Shown: positions 1-11,620 of the stretch, piece by piece
Layout of the letters: the number at the start of each line of letters is the position of its first letter
How positions within the stretch are numbered: position 1 is the first letter of the stretch
NCBI GenBank assembly: GCA_964058845.1
Contig: CAXKVR010000043.1
Span: forward strand, 682,001-746,000
DNA: 64,000 bases
Source: Carex sylvatica
Lineage: Eukaryota > Streptophyta > Magnoliopsida > Poales > Cyperaceae
Direction of reading: 5' to 3'
Program-made: the position numbers and the translations under genes
The notes under the pieces: generated by a model
Told to the model about the DNA's origin: nothing
The model's database searches: none
The model's input: only the letters and a program-made list of their open reading frames with translations

Positions 1-20
1 TAATTATTGCTCCAGTATAC

Positions 21-836
21 CTCCAAAGATCATGTGCTCAGCAGAGAAGTCACCTTGCAGCGGCACATCTCCCTGCAATGTTTTAAATGTTTTGCTGCTA
101 TTAAAATACAAGCACAATATCATATTACATGTTTCGTGATAGAAAAAGAGGGAAGATTGAAAGAGAAAAGAAAACATACACATGAGCCAACATTGCGGCT
201 CCAAGAACCACCGAGATAGGAGAGGTCGCCACTACAGACTAGTTGTGTGTCATGAAAAGCAGAACCATTCAAAACTCTAACCACATCTCTCCCTCCTACC
301 ATATGCTTTCCTGCCAAAATTTTAAGTAAAGTTGTTTTACCTGCAATATTGTAAAAGAAGCCATTTAGTTATTAAATATACCAATAAGTAGGTTCTTTTT
401 TTTTTCTTAATAAGCCATTTAGTTTCTCTTTTAATTAAAAATGATTGCTATTGATACATAACAATAGGAGAATAGAAATACAAAGCTTTGGATTGGAGAC
501 AACCATATCCATCCTAATATGGTACTAATTCAGGATATAATTAAGAGTACCATATTAGCTAAACTTTTTAGCCAAACTGAAAGAGTTGTAATGTAATGTA
601 ATGTAATGCTTAAGTACTGATCATGGATCAGATTCAGGTGTTATGGAATCTAGATTGGGAGAGAGGAGAAGAGGGGAGAAGAAACCGGATCCGTTAGCGC
701 CGACGAGGAGACAGCGAGAGGCGGGAGAGACGCAGAGGTTGAAGCGCGTGAAGAGCGGCGGTTGACCGTCGTAGGCGAAATTGAGACCAGAAACCTCGAT
801 CCCTGTCGACCTCCATCGCTCCTCTTCTCCTTCCAT
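21..836 (-). CDS. ABC transporter I family ATPase, ABCI20/21-like, 5' part (3 exons, runs off left edge)
   Basis: This is the N-terminal half of a soluble ABC-type ATPase of the plant ABCI19/20/21 group, which has a nucleotide-binding domain and no membrane domain. Exons read on the minus strand are 836-686, 340-180 and 72-21; the first frame opens with [15 protein letters not shown]. Introns have GT-AG ends and the frame stays open across both joins. Intron 1 splits the Walker A motif (residues about 46-53, GANGSGKT) between the second-last Gly and Lys. Exon 2 continues [14 protein letters not shown] and later [15 protein letters not shown]; exon 3 holds [17 protein letters not shown], which is typical of this subgroup. 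The last exon ends in a GT donor at position 20, so Walker B and the signature motif lie outside the window. The family and exons are well supported. The choice among ABCI19, 20 and 21 is not, so no symbol is given. Confidence 0.85.
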
Positions 837-893
837 TATGCCCTCTTCTATTCTAATCTCTCGAGCTTACCTCTTCTATATCTTTTCATCGGA

Positions 894-1130
894 TATGAAA
901 TAGTACCCGACCCGATCCAATAACACCCACCAAAGCAAAAAGCAATTATATATATATTGACAAAATATATATGAAATAGTACCCGACCCGATCCAATAAC
1001 ACCCACCAAAGCAAAAAGCAATTATATATATATTGACAAAATATATATGATATAGTACCCGACCCGATCCAATAACACCCACCAAAGCAAAAAGCAAAAA
1101 GCAATTATATATATATTGACAAAATATATC
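894..1130. repeat. Three-copy tandem repeat, ~76-bp unit, upstream of the ABCI gene
   Basis: The word TAGTACCCGACCCGATCC recurs at 901, 978 and 1053, giving spacings of 77 and 75 bp. Each unit runs from that GC-rich half through CACCCACCAAAGC into an AT-rich half (TTATATATATATTGAC). The third copy has an extra AAAAAGC step. The array begins about 60 bp upstream of the ABCI start codon on the minus strand, so it lies in the 5' leader or promoter. Confidence 0.9.
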
Positions 1131-1693
1131 TTCATGGAGCACAATTTTCTCATCGCCCTTCCTTCCCATTCTCCTCCCTCCTCCCTCCCCTATTGAGCCG
1201 TATATTGTTAGCCATTTATTATTGGAAATTCTAAATACATATTTTTTATTAATTGAAAATGATAAAGTAATATGAATATATGTCATTTCAATTGAATAAT
1301 GTTATTCGTCGGTAAAGCACCAGTTTAGTTATGAAAACATTTTTCTCAGATTTTGAAATGCTAATTTCAAGAAATGAATTATATCATCACTGTAATGTAT
1401 AATAATAATTAATAATGGTGTTAAAATTAATAAAAAAAATCGCATAGAACATCTTTAATTAGCTTAGAATAAAAGAAAAGAAAATAAGAAGTCCTTTTTA
1501 CAAAATAAATAAATTAAGGCCTCCGTTACTCGAGAAATAAAATTTATTAACCCCAAGAATATAGAGTGCCTTTTAACAATTTATTAACCCCAAGAAACGT
1601 ACTTGAACCCAATGCTTCTATTCAAATTTATTAATTACCAAATAGAAATAGCATTTGCATAAGACAAACATCTCAAATTTGTTCACTTATCAT
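1131..1693. other. Intergenic, no feature recognised
   Basis: AT-rich sequence between the ABCI upstream repeat and the 3' end of the carboxylesterase pseudogene. I see no coding exon, RNA gene or clear repeat. Confidence 0.6.
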
Positions 1694-2357
1694 TCAATCA
1701 ATGAAGCTCACAACCTTTTGCATCATCTCCATTGCCTTGTCACTACTTATATTATGCAGAAGATAGAAGACATGATCTTCCCCCTCGGTCTCGTAAAACT
1801 CAACATGACCGTTCCATTTGCCGGACGACACAGCTTCGAGCAACTTGTCATAGTATAACTTCCCTCTGTCTCTGAGCGCATCCTTTTGTGCCAATGCAAC
1901 TAATACTTTCTCGCACTTGTACACACCCTCCATTCGCCCTTTCGCAGCCATTGGATTCATAACCGGATCGTCCGAGCCGGTTGCCTTGGGGTACACAAGC
2001 CGCAAAAATTTCAACAGAAACTATTATTCTGGCCTTGGACACGAGCAAGTTGAGGTAGTTGTGGTACGTTGCGGATGTGGCGGATTCAATGAGAAACCCA
2101 CCACCATGGAAATAAACCAGAATTGGCAGTTTGGCATCGGAAGGGAGGTCGAGGTCGAGGTCGGGCGGGATGTAGAGACGGGCTGAGACTCCGGTAATTG
2201 GGTTGATCAGAACATCCCTGGAGGTCACACCGGTGACCGGGTCAGTACCGGCTGGGACTGTGCTGGTAACGATCAACCGCTCCACGCGACCGGATTTGTA
2301 GATTCTTATGAAGGGGGGGAATTCATCCTCCACAGTTGTATCTGAATCATATTCCAT
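1694..2357 (-). pseudogene. Plant CXE carboxylesterase (alpha/beta hydrolase) pseudogene with internal deletion
   Basis: Two halves of a plant class CXE carboxylesterase lie directly next to each other in different frames. The N-terminal part (start at 2357, about 116 residues) has the usual opening (FPPFIRIYKSGRVERL), the VTSRDVLINP and SARLYIPP segments, and the oxyanion-hole motif HGGGF at residues about 84-88. It stays true to the family until IIVSVE. The C-terminal part (from about 2014 to the stop at 1694) resumes in another frame at KFLRLVYPKATGSDDPVMNP and keeps the probable catalytic Asp (QKDALRDRG) and His (GEDHVF) regions. Missing are the YRLAPEHP segment and the nucleophile elbow G-x-S-A-G. 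Family length of about 320 residues against about 222 here implies roughly 300 bp lost. It cannot make an active esterase. A splice explanation is unlikely because no GT-AG pair restores the nucleophile. Confidence 0.85.
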
Positions 2358-3367
2358 GAGAGAAGGTAAGGAAATTGAGGGAATGATTTGATTTGATTTG
2401 GCTACTATTTTTGGATATTAGTCGCGTTGTGTTCTTGTACCAGTAATTAATTGTCTTCACTTAGACAATATCACAAAACAACTTATGGAGAACAGAAAAC
2501 AGACCCGTAACAGTATTGGTACAGGCAGAGAACAGCTTCAAATCAGAAAGAAAATCAACTGAAAGCAAACAGAAATTCTAAAACCAGAGACACCTTTAAT
2601 TGATGTATATTAAGGTCTTTATACTTACAAACCATACATATCACTTGATCTAAACGGAAGGAAAGGAACAAACTAGTATATCATATCCTATGATTGGGCA
2701 TATCATTTATAATAGTGAACTGGTACAATTACCTGATTAGTAGTTTGACAAAACTAAAATTAGCTTCTCCTTCTCCTTGTAAACTTGTATTTTGCTGATT
2801 AAATCTTGCAAACCGCTGTCCTCCTATCCCTTATTTTATTCCAGCTGTCTGCTTGTGCAATAAAAATAACATCTATACTTGTGCAATAGTGGATTAGTTA
2901 ATTTTCTTGGGATTCATATATTTGAAAAGAGTGTCTTGAAATTCACATCCTTTTAAACCTTAAAAAAAAAAGAAATTCACATCCTTCTACAATAGCTACG
3001 AAATTGTTGCTAAACGTGTGGGACAATTAAAAAAAAAAAGGAAAAGGAGGAGAGAAAAATATCAAGTCCAAAAATTCATATTCATTATTGTCACAAAAAA
3101 AAGGTACATTTCATAGAATCTAATCTAACCTTTGATGTAATAAAAGTGAAATGGCAAAATTCCAAAAACCAGTATATGGTGACAAACTGACAGTCACATA
3201 CCATTCTGACAAGGCATGTTTGGTTTCTACGAAAAATTAAATTAAGACGACTAAAGTTATTATTGTTTGGTTGGAGCTTACTAGTTATGATTTAATTTTA
3301 ATTTTTTTTGTTTTTGTTGGAGTTTCTTACTCAAGTCATGACTTAAACATATTAAAATAGCACATTT
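2358..3367. other. Intergenic, no feature recognised
   Basis: AT-rich flank upstream of the carboxylesterase pseudogene, with several short A tracts. I found no gene, RNA or bounded element. Confidence 0.55.
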
Positions 3368-5990
3368 TGTCACACCCCAAATCAAGAAAACTTAATTTAA
3401 GGTGTGATCAACTTCGCCTCATACTTAATTAATCATTAAGCATGTAAATCTAATCATAAAAATAATAAATCAAACAGCAGCGGAAGCATAATAATATAAA
3501 TATCAAGCATCAGTCATATAGCGAATCAATAAACATACACATACACAACATATAGTTCCATCCATCTTGGATCCAAATAACATCCACTACAGAAGGGGAT
3601 ACATGATATATCGAGCCCGTATATATAACACAGGAAGTACGGGACTCGTAAACCTAATTAAAAGCCTGACCCTAACTAAGTCAAGTAGTGTGGCCCTCGG
3701 GGACAGCTCCTGATAACTCATGCTGTGGACCGCCAGATGCTGTACCTAAAACTCACGAAACAACTTGTGGGTGAGCGACGAATCGCCCAGTATGTGATCC
3801 AGAATTATCCCCTCAGGGATCCTCTACGGTCAAAGCACTTTTAATTATAAAATAAATAAACTTTAAAATATGCATATGTGTGAACTAGTCGATTGACACT
3901 ACCCGGGGGGAGGGGGGGCTGCCCGTGCCCAGACCGCCCGTGCCCGCTGCCCGCTGCCCAGGGTACCCATGCCCCTGCCTCAGGTATAAGCGGGTAAACG
4001 GGTACACGGGTACACGGGTAGGGGTATAAAATGGGCAGGGCACGTCTTTTCAGGAAAAAATCTGACCATACCCGGATCGATTTACCTGTACTCGTATACC
4101 CCCGTACCCATGCTCGTGAACCCGTGTGCTCGTGCCCACACTCGTATACCCGTGTACCCTATACCTGTACCCATTTTTTTTTAATTTCAAAATTTTCAAA
4201 TTTTTCCCTCCCTCAGGCCGGTTCAAACAAAACTGGGCCCAGACTGGTCAAATCAAACCGGACCTTAAAAAAAAAATGGACCAGTACCGGACTGGTCCTT
4301 ACCCGGACCGCCCTGCCCCTCAAGGGTACAACGGGCATGGGTATAAGACGGATAGGGCACAGTTTTAAAAAAAAACTCATGATGCCCGGCCCGTGGTACC
4401 CATCTACCCGTGATACCTGTGCCCGTGCCCAGGTATGCCCGGCTCGCCCTGCCCCTACCCAAGAGCAAACCTCTAGTGTGAACCTATATTAATATATAAT
4501 AAAATTTATAATACTTTTAAATGATGCCATGATGCGATTATTCTATTATGCCAACATGCGGAATAACCCAAAATAAAATCAAAGTATAATATCGGATAGA
4601 AATCAAGTTGGAATCCAGTACTCCTAGCACTGTATGCCCCAAAATAAAATAATGGTAATAGTAGTACGAATTAAATAAATATCACCCCGTGCCGTGCCAA
4701 TAGGATCTAAAGATCCGAATAATATAATCCAAGGACTGTGTTCAGAGTGCAACGATACACGTTGCATAATGACATCGAGCATTGCCCACAAGTACTAACA
4801 TACTAGTCGATGGTTATATCAAAATTCAGTGTGTCATCTCGCCTAACGACTCATCACCCAAACATATAAAATAGGAGAAATCATACAATGCATGTCGTAA
4901 AATTGTTAATCTCTTCCCTCATGAGCAAGAGAGAACTCTACCGTCCGACCAGACCAATAGAATCAGCATCAAGGCTCGCATCCAGCCTTATGCACCACAC
5001 ATGATTCTACAAGGCTCGAGCCTGATCCTCTGTCAACTCGACCTCAGAATCCCGTTCTAGGCAAAGTAGGTCCTAATGTAGGGAATGAATCAATCCCGAA
5101 TCGTATCGTGCCACAAAACTCGAGATCGGAACTGCTCACATCAAATAGTAAAATGATCGAAAAGGATACATAATCAAAGTTTATACATATAATATAAATC
5201 CATCCAAGGATCAAGTGACCCTCAGCTCAGTGGCTATTGGGCCGTCCCATGCCAAGTGACACCAAGACGGAGTGAAGTCACTCGGCTCTGCTCAGCTCTC
5301 ACCAATGCATGCGTATGCACGCAAAATAATAATATATGTTGTCTTCTACGATAAAAAGACAGACTAATAATCTAATAATCTAATATTATACATATAGTAT
5401 TATTTAATTACTCTACTCCTAAAATATAGTAAATTCAGATTTTTCAGGGTTTATGCAATTCTACCTACCGTGCAGAAAGGATAAACATACTCTACAGTTT
5501 TAATGCAACTACTTAAAAATAAAGTGCGAATGTCAGGTTAGATGGATCGACCGATAAGAGTACGCCCACGAAAAGAATAATTCAGATATCCCACACCTGA
5601 ATGGCTGAAGACGCGACGACTAACCCTCGACGAAATCAGCGGGATCCGCGTATGCTCCAAGCAAACTGCGTGTCAATTAGATCAGTCCACGGATCAGACT
5701 CATACCGGATCTGCTGATCTGAAATTACATAATTATAACTAATTATTGTCTACTCTAAATTATTCTAATCCTCGCCGCATTTAATATGTCTAATTCGTAT
5801 TCTCGATTATTTTGATTTATAAAACTTGTGACTTGATTATTTACTTTGATAAATCTAGTCTAATTTGATTTTAAAATAAACGATATTTTTATTATTTTAA
5901 TTTGAAGATAAATTATTTGTAAAAATTCTAATGTTAAAATATTCGCAAAATATTTAGTCGTGGTTTACGAGAATTTTATACGTATTCTTA
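3368..5990 (-). mobile_element. LTR-retrotransposon LTR copy on the minus strand (right end uncertain)
   Basis: The segment starts on the plus strand with TGTCACACCCCAAATCAAG, the reverse complement of a typical plant Ty3-gypsy LTR 3' end. Positions 3390-3790 match the reverse complement of about 37200-37570 in the 1325-bp solo LTR: shared landmarks include the AATTAATCATTAAGCA word, the GGATCCAAATAACA word, TACGGGACTCGTAAACCTAATTA and GGACAGCTCCTGA. No coding sequence is present. A hAT-like element is inserted at 3886-4475. I could not find a matching TG end or target duplication on the right, so 5990 is approximate and the copy may be truncated or diverged. Confidence 0.6.
3886..4475. mobile_element. 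Non-autonomous hAT-like element with 8-bp target duplication
   Basis: A 590-bp insertion in the LTR copy. It is flanked by perfect 8-bp direct repeats GTGTGAAC (3878-3885 and 4476-4483). Ends are imperfect inverted repeats: TAGTCGATTGAC at the left, and TAGAGGTTTGCT when the right end is read inward. The 8-bp duplication with TAG-type ends is the hAT hallmark. The interior is rich in degenerate repeats of ACCCGT and GTGCCC on one strand and their complements on the other, and codes for no transposase. Confidence 0.8.
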
Positions 5991-7351
5991 GCTATTTAAT
6001 ATATCCTAATTACTTAGCTACTGTCCAAATTTGCTGTTTTGTCAGCGGGTCAATTTCAAGTATTTTAAATGCATTCAAGGGTGCCATGTAAAAAGGGTTC
6101 AAGGCCATGCTTGGAACATTCCTTCTCACTTGCATTAGACAATATCATCAGAGAATCAAGGATTAAAAAGTACAAATGACATATTTTTAGCATAGCTAAT
6201 GTCTATTTGCATTCTTAATCTCATCTTTTCACTATTTTATAAAGGAAGGCATGAAAGAAGTGCAATTTTGGTGCAATTTTGCAATTTTCAGTGGCATAAC
6301 ACTTCTTTTAGCTTAACTTCCGTTGTAAAATAGGTCCGTCAAGTGATCATTAGATTGAGGGTTGCAAAGGATGCCAGCTGGCTCACTTTAAACAACCCTT
6401 GTGTGTTTATATTTTGTTTCAAGTCACTTTATTCCCTTATTTTGATCATTTTTACAAAAGAATCAAAGGGTCAGATGAGCAAGAATGCTAGCTAGCTCAC
6501 TACACTCATCTTTACCTCCAATTAATCTGTAGAAATGATCAAGGGAGGCAAAGAAGAAAAGAAATAAATGAAAAATTAAAAGAAGGATGAAAGGTGCATT
6601 CATAGCTACTTTTTGTATTTTTCTTATGAAAAGGGGAGAAAGAAATGCACATTTTTATATCTTTTAATTAAATTTCAGCAACAAAGAAAATGAAAGAGAC
6701 AACATTGGAGAGTTCTTGGATCTTATCAACTATCATAGTTGTATTTCCTCCTCTCAATCAAACACATATTTTTATTAAACCTCATCGTTTTATTAATTGT
6801 AACAAGAGGAAGCTTAACATTTTTGTAGAGATCTTAAATTCATGGCTATGGTTGGAGCAAGGATTTTAAGCCTCTTCTTAACAAACAAATAAAAGAGAAA
6901 ATAAAGAGATGAATCAAGCAAAAAGAAAGGAATAAAAAGGAAGAACAAATAAGAACAAAGATGAACATAATAGGAGAACAAAATAGATCTCAAGCTTCAA
7001 GTAAGAAGCATCTTTATTCATCAATGGTTTCTTACATATACATCAAGGCATTACATTATCTCTAGCTAACTATCTATGGCTTGGATTGGGATTTGGGGAG
7101 GGTTTCTAGCTTCACTTGAGCTTTATGGGAGCTTTCCATGGAGGGATTTGGCTATGGGAGGCTTTGGCCGAAATGTGTATGTATGTGTGTGTGTTTCGGC
7201 CATGGAGGCTTTGGCCAAGAGAGGCTTAGTCTTTCTTCTTCTAGGGTGCTCCTTATATAGCCTTAAGACTAGGATTTCAATCTTGTATCTTCATCTTGGC
7301 CCTTCGTTTAATCAAATGGTTGTCATGCAAGAGGGATAAGGATGGCTAGAA
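5991..7351. other. Repeat-like sequence, unassigned
   Basis: No coding exon is recognised. The short open stretch near 7076-7339 is Trp- and Gly-rich with no family resemblance. A TATA-like block sits on the minus strand at 7251-7262, followed by a GGCCGAAA-containing leader, which resembles the promoter region of an LTR, but I could not define LTR ends. Confidence 0.4.
7251..7262 (-). promoter_or_regulatory. Candidate TATA box, possible LTR promoter
   Basis: On the minus strand the bases read GGCTATATAAGG followed by AGCACC, a good TATA box context in an otherwise noncoding repeat-like region. Assignment as a retroelement promoter is inference only. Confidence 0.3.
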
Positions 7352-7460
7352 TATTCCATAGCATATTTCTTATGAGCTCATCCATAGCATATGGCATATT
7401 CCATAGCATATTCTTTATGAGCTCATCCATAGCATATGACATATTCTTCATGAGCTTATC
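7352..7460. repeat. 45-bp tandem repeat, ~2.4 copies
   Basis: Units beginning TATTCCATAGCATAT start at 7352 and 7397, and a third partial unit starts at 7442. Each carries TATGAGCTCATCC. Copies differ by a few bases. Confidence 0.85.
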
Positions 7461-7818
7461 TAATTGATTGAAGCACATGTAAGACCCCAATTTCGGGTTT
7501 AATGAGAGAAGGACCTGTTGGCCGAAACTTGGAGTTCAAGTTTATTCATTTATTTCGGCCCATGAAGCCCATAAAGCCTTATTATTTAATTCGGCTTAGC
7601 CCATTTTACCATAATCTTAAAACATTCATAACTTTTCAATCATTTTGAGTTAGAATGCGTGTAATATATCAAAATTCATGGTTTCTCATGTAGAATATTA
7701 CAATGTATTCTATCATACCATTATCCATTTATTCCAGAGAGCCTCCATGTATTTTGGCATTTTCCGAGTAATAAAATATTGCCAATATTTTATTTCGCGC
7801 CATTTTAGGGTACAACAC
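7461..7818. other. Noncoding, possible LTR end
   Basis: From 7479 the bases TGTAAGACCCCAATTTCGGG resemble the reversed end of a plant LTR, as at 3368 and 29744. No partner end was found, so this remains a suggestion. No gene is seen. Confidence 0.3.
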
Positions 7819-8037
7819 ACGTTTTTTGAAAAATTTGAATTTTGACGAGGTCGCATCCCCTAGGTGCGGCTACCTTTTTGTGGGTTGTATCCCCTAGATG
7901 CAGCCACTCTTTTTTTTTTTTTAGATTGAACTGACGCATGAGAAGAAAAAAAAATGGGCCGTATCCCCTAGGCCCACAAAAAAATGGCCACACCTAGGGG
8001 ATGCGGCCGTGTCAAAATTCGAATTTTTCAAAAAACG
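7819..8037. repeat. Imperfect inverted repeat (hairpin) with CCCCTAGG motifs
   Basis: The left arm starts ACGTTTTTTGAAAAATTTGAA at 7819, followed by a GCATCCCCTAGGTGCGGC block near 7851. The right arm ends with the complement, TTCGAATTTTTCAAAAAACG, near 8017-8036, preceded by ACCTAGGGGATGCGGCC near 7991. Two further GTATCCCCTAG copies lie between at about 7885 and 7960. The whole could fold into a stem-loop of about 219 nt. Confidence 0.75.
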
Positions 8038-8469
8038 CAGTTGTTTTTTTTTTTTTTGTGTATGGTATATTTAAATTTTTTTGACATATTTCTCCTCCTC
8101 TTCACAAATTTGCAAGTAAATCCCTATAATTTTTTTAAGATTCATTGTTAGTGCAAAATAGTTGTAAAATTAGTATAATTTAATTAGTAATATACCAAAA
8201 TTAGTATAATTTAGTTGTACTTAGTATTAGTAACATTTAGTTAGTTTTAATTGATTAATTTAGTACAATTTTGAATAATTAGCTAAATTTAGATTGATGT
8301 AGCATTATTAAGCTTAATTTAGAATAATTAGCATGTTTGAGCATAATGTAGTATTTTTTTATCATAATTAGCATAATTAAGCGTAATTTTGTGCAATGTA
8401 GCGTAATTAGCAAATTTTATCATATTTTAGCTTATTTTAGCATAGTTTTAGCTGAAATATTGATATTAA
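8038..8469. other. AT-rich, no feature recognised
   Basis: Low-complexity AT-rich DNA with many dispersed TTAGTATAATTTAG-like and TAGCATAATT-like words. No gene seen. Confidence 0.5.
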
Positions 8470-8964
8470 CACTTTGTTTGGATGAAGAGTAGAGGAAGTG
8501 AGGGAATGAAAAGGAACAAATACTTTCCGTTGAATTGTATTTGGTTGATAAAGTTATGTCGAAGGTGAAGGATATAGGAGGTGAAAGGTTTAACCTTGTA
8601 TCATTATAATTAATAGAATCGATTTTCCTCTCAAATTAGAGTGTAACGGATGGAAAAAAATTTTGTTACAAATATTTTTTAAAAAAATGACACAAATAGC
8701 CAACTCTATATCTTACATATATAATTCACATACAAGATTTTTTTTCTCAAACCTACAACGACAGTCACCGAATTTCTAATGAACCTCCTAAATTTTAATC
8801 AACTAAACAAGAAATAAAACGGAAAGAAAAGTTAAATTTATTTTCTCTCATTAATCATCGAAACACGAAGAGATTAAATATATTAATCTTCTTTTCTATT
8901 CCATTACATTTCCTTCTATTCTTTACCTCCCATTCCTTCCTCTACTCTCTATCCAAAGAGGGTG
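8470..8964. mobile_element. Tourist-like (PIF/Harbinger-type) MITE
   Basis: A 495-bp noncoding element with terminal inverted repeats: CACTTTGTTTGGATGAAGAG at the left and CACCCTCTTTGGATAGAGAG when the right end is read inward, both continuing into TAGAGGAA. It is flanked by the 3-bp repeat TAA (8467-8469 and 8965-8967), the target preference of PIF/Harbinger elements. No transposase is encoded. Confidence 0.75.
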
Positions 8965-10685
8965 TAAGTGACTTTTAGCCAATTTTAGCACATATTTTAG
9001 CTTATTTTTTTGAGGGTTAGTCGGCCAATAGCCGACCAACGATTTTCATTAATTAAGAAAATTATTTACATAATATATAAAAGTTCGTATCAACCATGCT
9101 ATATACATTACACGTATTTTCCTAAAGAATTAGCTCACACTCATATGAGCAATTCATACATATACTGCCAGCCTTCTTAGCTGTGTATCAACATGTAGAG
9201 ATCCATTGTCGTATGTCTCCCATTGTATCCTGGATTAACATAGTGGCTATTTCGGCGGAAAGCCCCTGATCTCTATCATAAAAATTGCTTCTTGATTTCT
9301 TTCTCTTCATCGTCGTGTATATATATGGCACACGAAGCTGAAAGCTTGTTACTATTGGTGATGTTTTAATTTGACAATTGAGAATTTGGGATAAATTGGG
9401 AACGACTAGTAATTAGTAAATTGGAATTATGTGCATTTAGTGATGTTTGACATAGATTTCGCCATTTCGGTCCAAATGATTGGTTGGATTACGACTTTAT
9501 TTCAATGTCCTAATTTATTCAATAATATAAATATATATTATTTCTTGAGGTAATTTTGTATGTATCGCTCACAAGACAATTTATATAATTTTTATTTATC
9601 GTTAAAAATTGAATTTATCTTATTCATCTCTCAACTCTTATAATTTTTCTATTTACCTCTCATATAATTAGTCTTATGTTAACTTTAATTAAATTATTAA
9701 AAATCTTAATTTACCTCTGATTATGAATTATTAATACTGTTCACGTGCATTAATTGCAACAAGACATATTATAAGAGAAAAAAATTATTATACAATATAA
9801 CATATTTTTATAAAAGAATGACCAATGAAAAAATAATTAATTAACAATTAATTATGTTAAAATAAATTGGTTCTAAATTCAAATTATAAATAAAAAGTAG
9901 TTAATTAGTATAATAAAATTTAATGAGAAATAATGTCGACTTAATACAAATTGAAGATATCATTGTAATATTATATATCATGTATATGTCAAAGAAAAAA
10001 AAAACAGATATTCAATTGCTACAATTGAAATATATATAATAAAATTAAAAATATTAAATTAATATGATTTACATCTTATTCCTCACTCAACACCTTTCAG
10101 ATAAACTATATTTTTTGATATACATGACTTCCGATAAAAATGTCTTGTGAGAAAAATAGTTAATACCTATGTCAAGATTTTGAAGAAAATTAAATTGTCT
10201 GCTGTGCATTTTATTATTATTTGAATTTGCATATTCAATGAGCCATCTTACTTGCTATATATTTTATATTCTCGAACTGTACTATGTATGATTTTTCTTT
10301 ATGTATTTCTTCATAAGTAGTCAAAATATTGTATGCATTTGTCAATCAATGTGTCTAGCTCGATCTATTTTTTGACTGCAATCTAATACTGATGTTAGAC
10401 GACTTCTAAATTAATATTATATTTGATACGATACTTGGAATGGTCGTTGATATTATATTCAATTCAAAGTTTGATTGGAGACATTATTTAAGTGAAAGAT
10501 TAAATATATTCAAAATTTTATATTCTAATCACAGCTGTTAACGGATTAGAAATTTATCTGCTTAATTAATATTAAAATGGATTAATTATACACTAGAAAA
10601 TTAAATTATCTCTTCTTCTTATTTTGTCTTTTTGGATATGGACGCTGACTTTACTTAATTACCGCATATATATTAGTAGAAGACG
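8965..10685. other. AT-rich intergenic, no gene recognised
   Basis: About 1.7 kb of AT-rich sequence. A short hairpin word TCGGCCAATAGCCGA lies near 9023. I see no exon, RNA gene or bounded element. Confidence 0.5.
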
Positions 10686-10709
10686 TAACAAAACTTGTTG
10701 GTGGAAAAA
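10686..10709 (+). repeat. 24-bp direct repeat, left copy, flanking the gypsy fragment
   Basis: The 24 bases (TAACAAAACTTG and onward) at 10686-10709 are identical to 11597-11620. The left copy overlaps the first bases of the retroelement homology. Confidence 0.9.
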
Positions 10710-11545
10710 TGTAATGACGGCATTGGAGCTATTCTCATGCAGTCCAACAGACCAGTGGATTTCCTGAGTAAGAAGTTAGGGGTGAAAAGTCAAGCTCTAT
10801 CCATCTATGAGAAGGAATTGTTGGTCCTATTCACAGCAGTACAAAAATGGAGGCATTACTTGATGGGTGGTGAGTTCATTATCAAAACTGATCAAATTGC
10901 CCTCAAATATCTGTTGGAGCAAAGGGTAAATACTCCAATGCAACACAAAGGGCTTAGTAAGCTGTTGGGGTTGAATTACAGAATTGAGTACAAAAAAGGC
11001 GTTGAAAATAAGGTTGCTGATGCTCTTTCAAGGAGAGAAGGTGGTGGAGAGATTGTTATGTCACCAGCAGGAGAGATAAAGGTAGTTAGTGTACTAATTC
11101 CTAGATGGGTGGAGGAATTGAAGGAGAGTTATGATGGTGATGAGTGGATACAATAGTTGAGAACAAAACTGAAGAATAGTGGTTTTATAGAGGCAATACT
11201 ACCTTACACTGAGTTTCAAGGGCTGATAAGATATAAGGGTAGGATTTGTATGGGATCTGGTGGGAACTGGAGGCAAAAATTTTTGCATGAGTTGCATGGG
11301 TCTAGTCTGGGTGGCCATTAAGGTATTATTGCTACTTATCAAAGGGCTAAGAAGTCATTTTATTGGCCCTTGATGAAGGAAACAATATATACCCATGTGC
11401 AGCAATGTCCTAATTGCCATATCAACAAGGGAGAACATGTGCCGTACCCTGGACTCATCCAAGCACTACCGATTCCAAAAGAAGCATAGTGCAGCATAGG
11501 TATGGACTTTATTACTGGTTTGCGAAAATCCAAGGGCCAATTGGA
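10695..11545 (+). pseudogene. Ty3-gypsy polyprotein relic: RNase H plus start of integrase
   Basis: A single frame reads through the end of a Ty3-gypsy reverse transcriptase/RNase H domain (NDGIGAILMQ, PVDFLSKKL, YEKELLVLFTAVQKWRHYL, KVADALSRR) into the integrase zinc-binding region (LHELHGSSLGGH, then CPNCHINKG) and the first catalytic Asp region of the integrase core (GMDFITGL). In-frame stops lie at 11154, 11319 and 11487. Gag, protease, most of the reverse transcriptase and the rest of integrase are missing, and no LTR adjoins it. It is a dead fragment, flanked by a 24-bp direct repeat described separately. Confidence 0.9.
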
Positions 11546-11596
11546 AGCAATTAACCCACTTTAAATATTTAATTTCATATATGCTAATAAAGTCCA

Positions 11597-11620
11597 TAAC
11601 AAAACTTGTTGGTGGAAAAA
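11597..11620 (+). repeat. 24-bp direct repeat, right copy
   Basis: Identical to 10686-10709. A second 31-bp direct repeat (AATTGGAAGCAATTAACC and onward) is at 11539-11569 and 11673-11703, so the right junction is a small patchwork of local duplications. Confidence 0.9.

Noticed and set aside
876..1286. 136-residue open frame on the minus strand
   Set aside because: It is a translation of the three-copy tandem repeat upstream of the ABCI gene.
4031..4492. Proline- and arginine-rich open frames near 4.0-4.5 kb
   Set aside because: They lie inside a hAT-like element made of degenerate CCCGT repeats; the composition explains the open frame.
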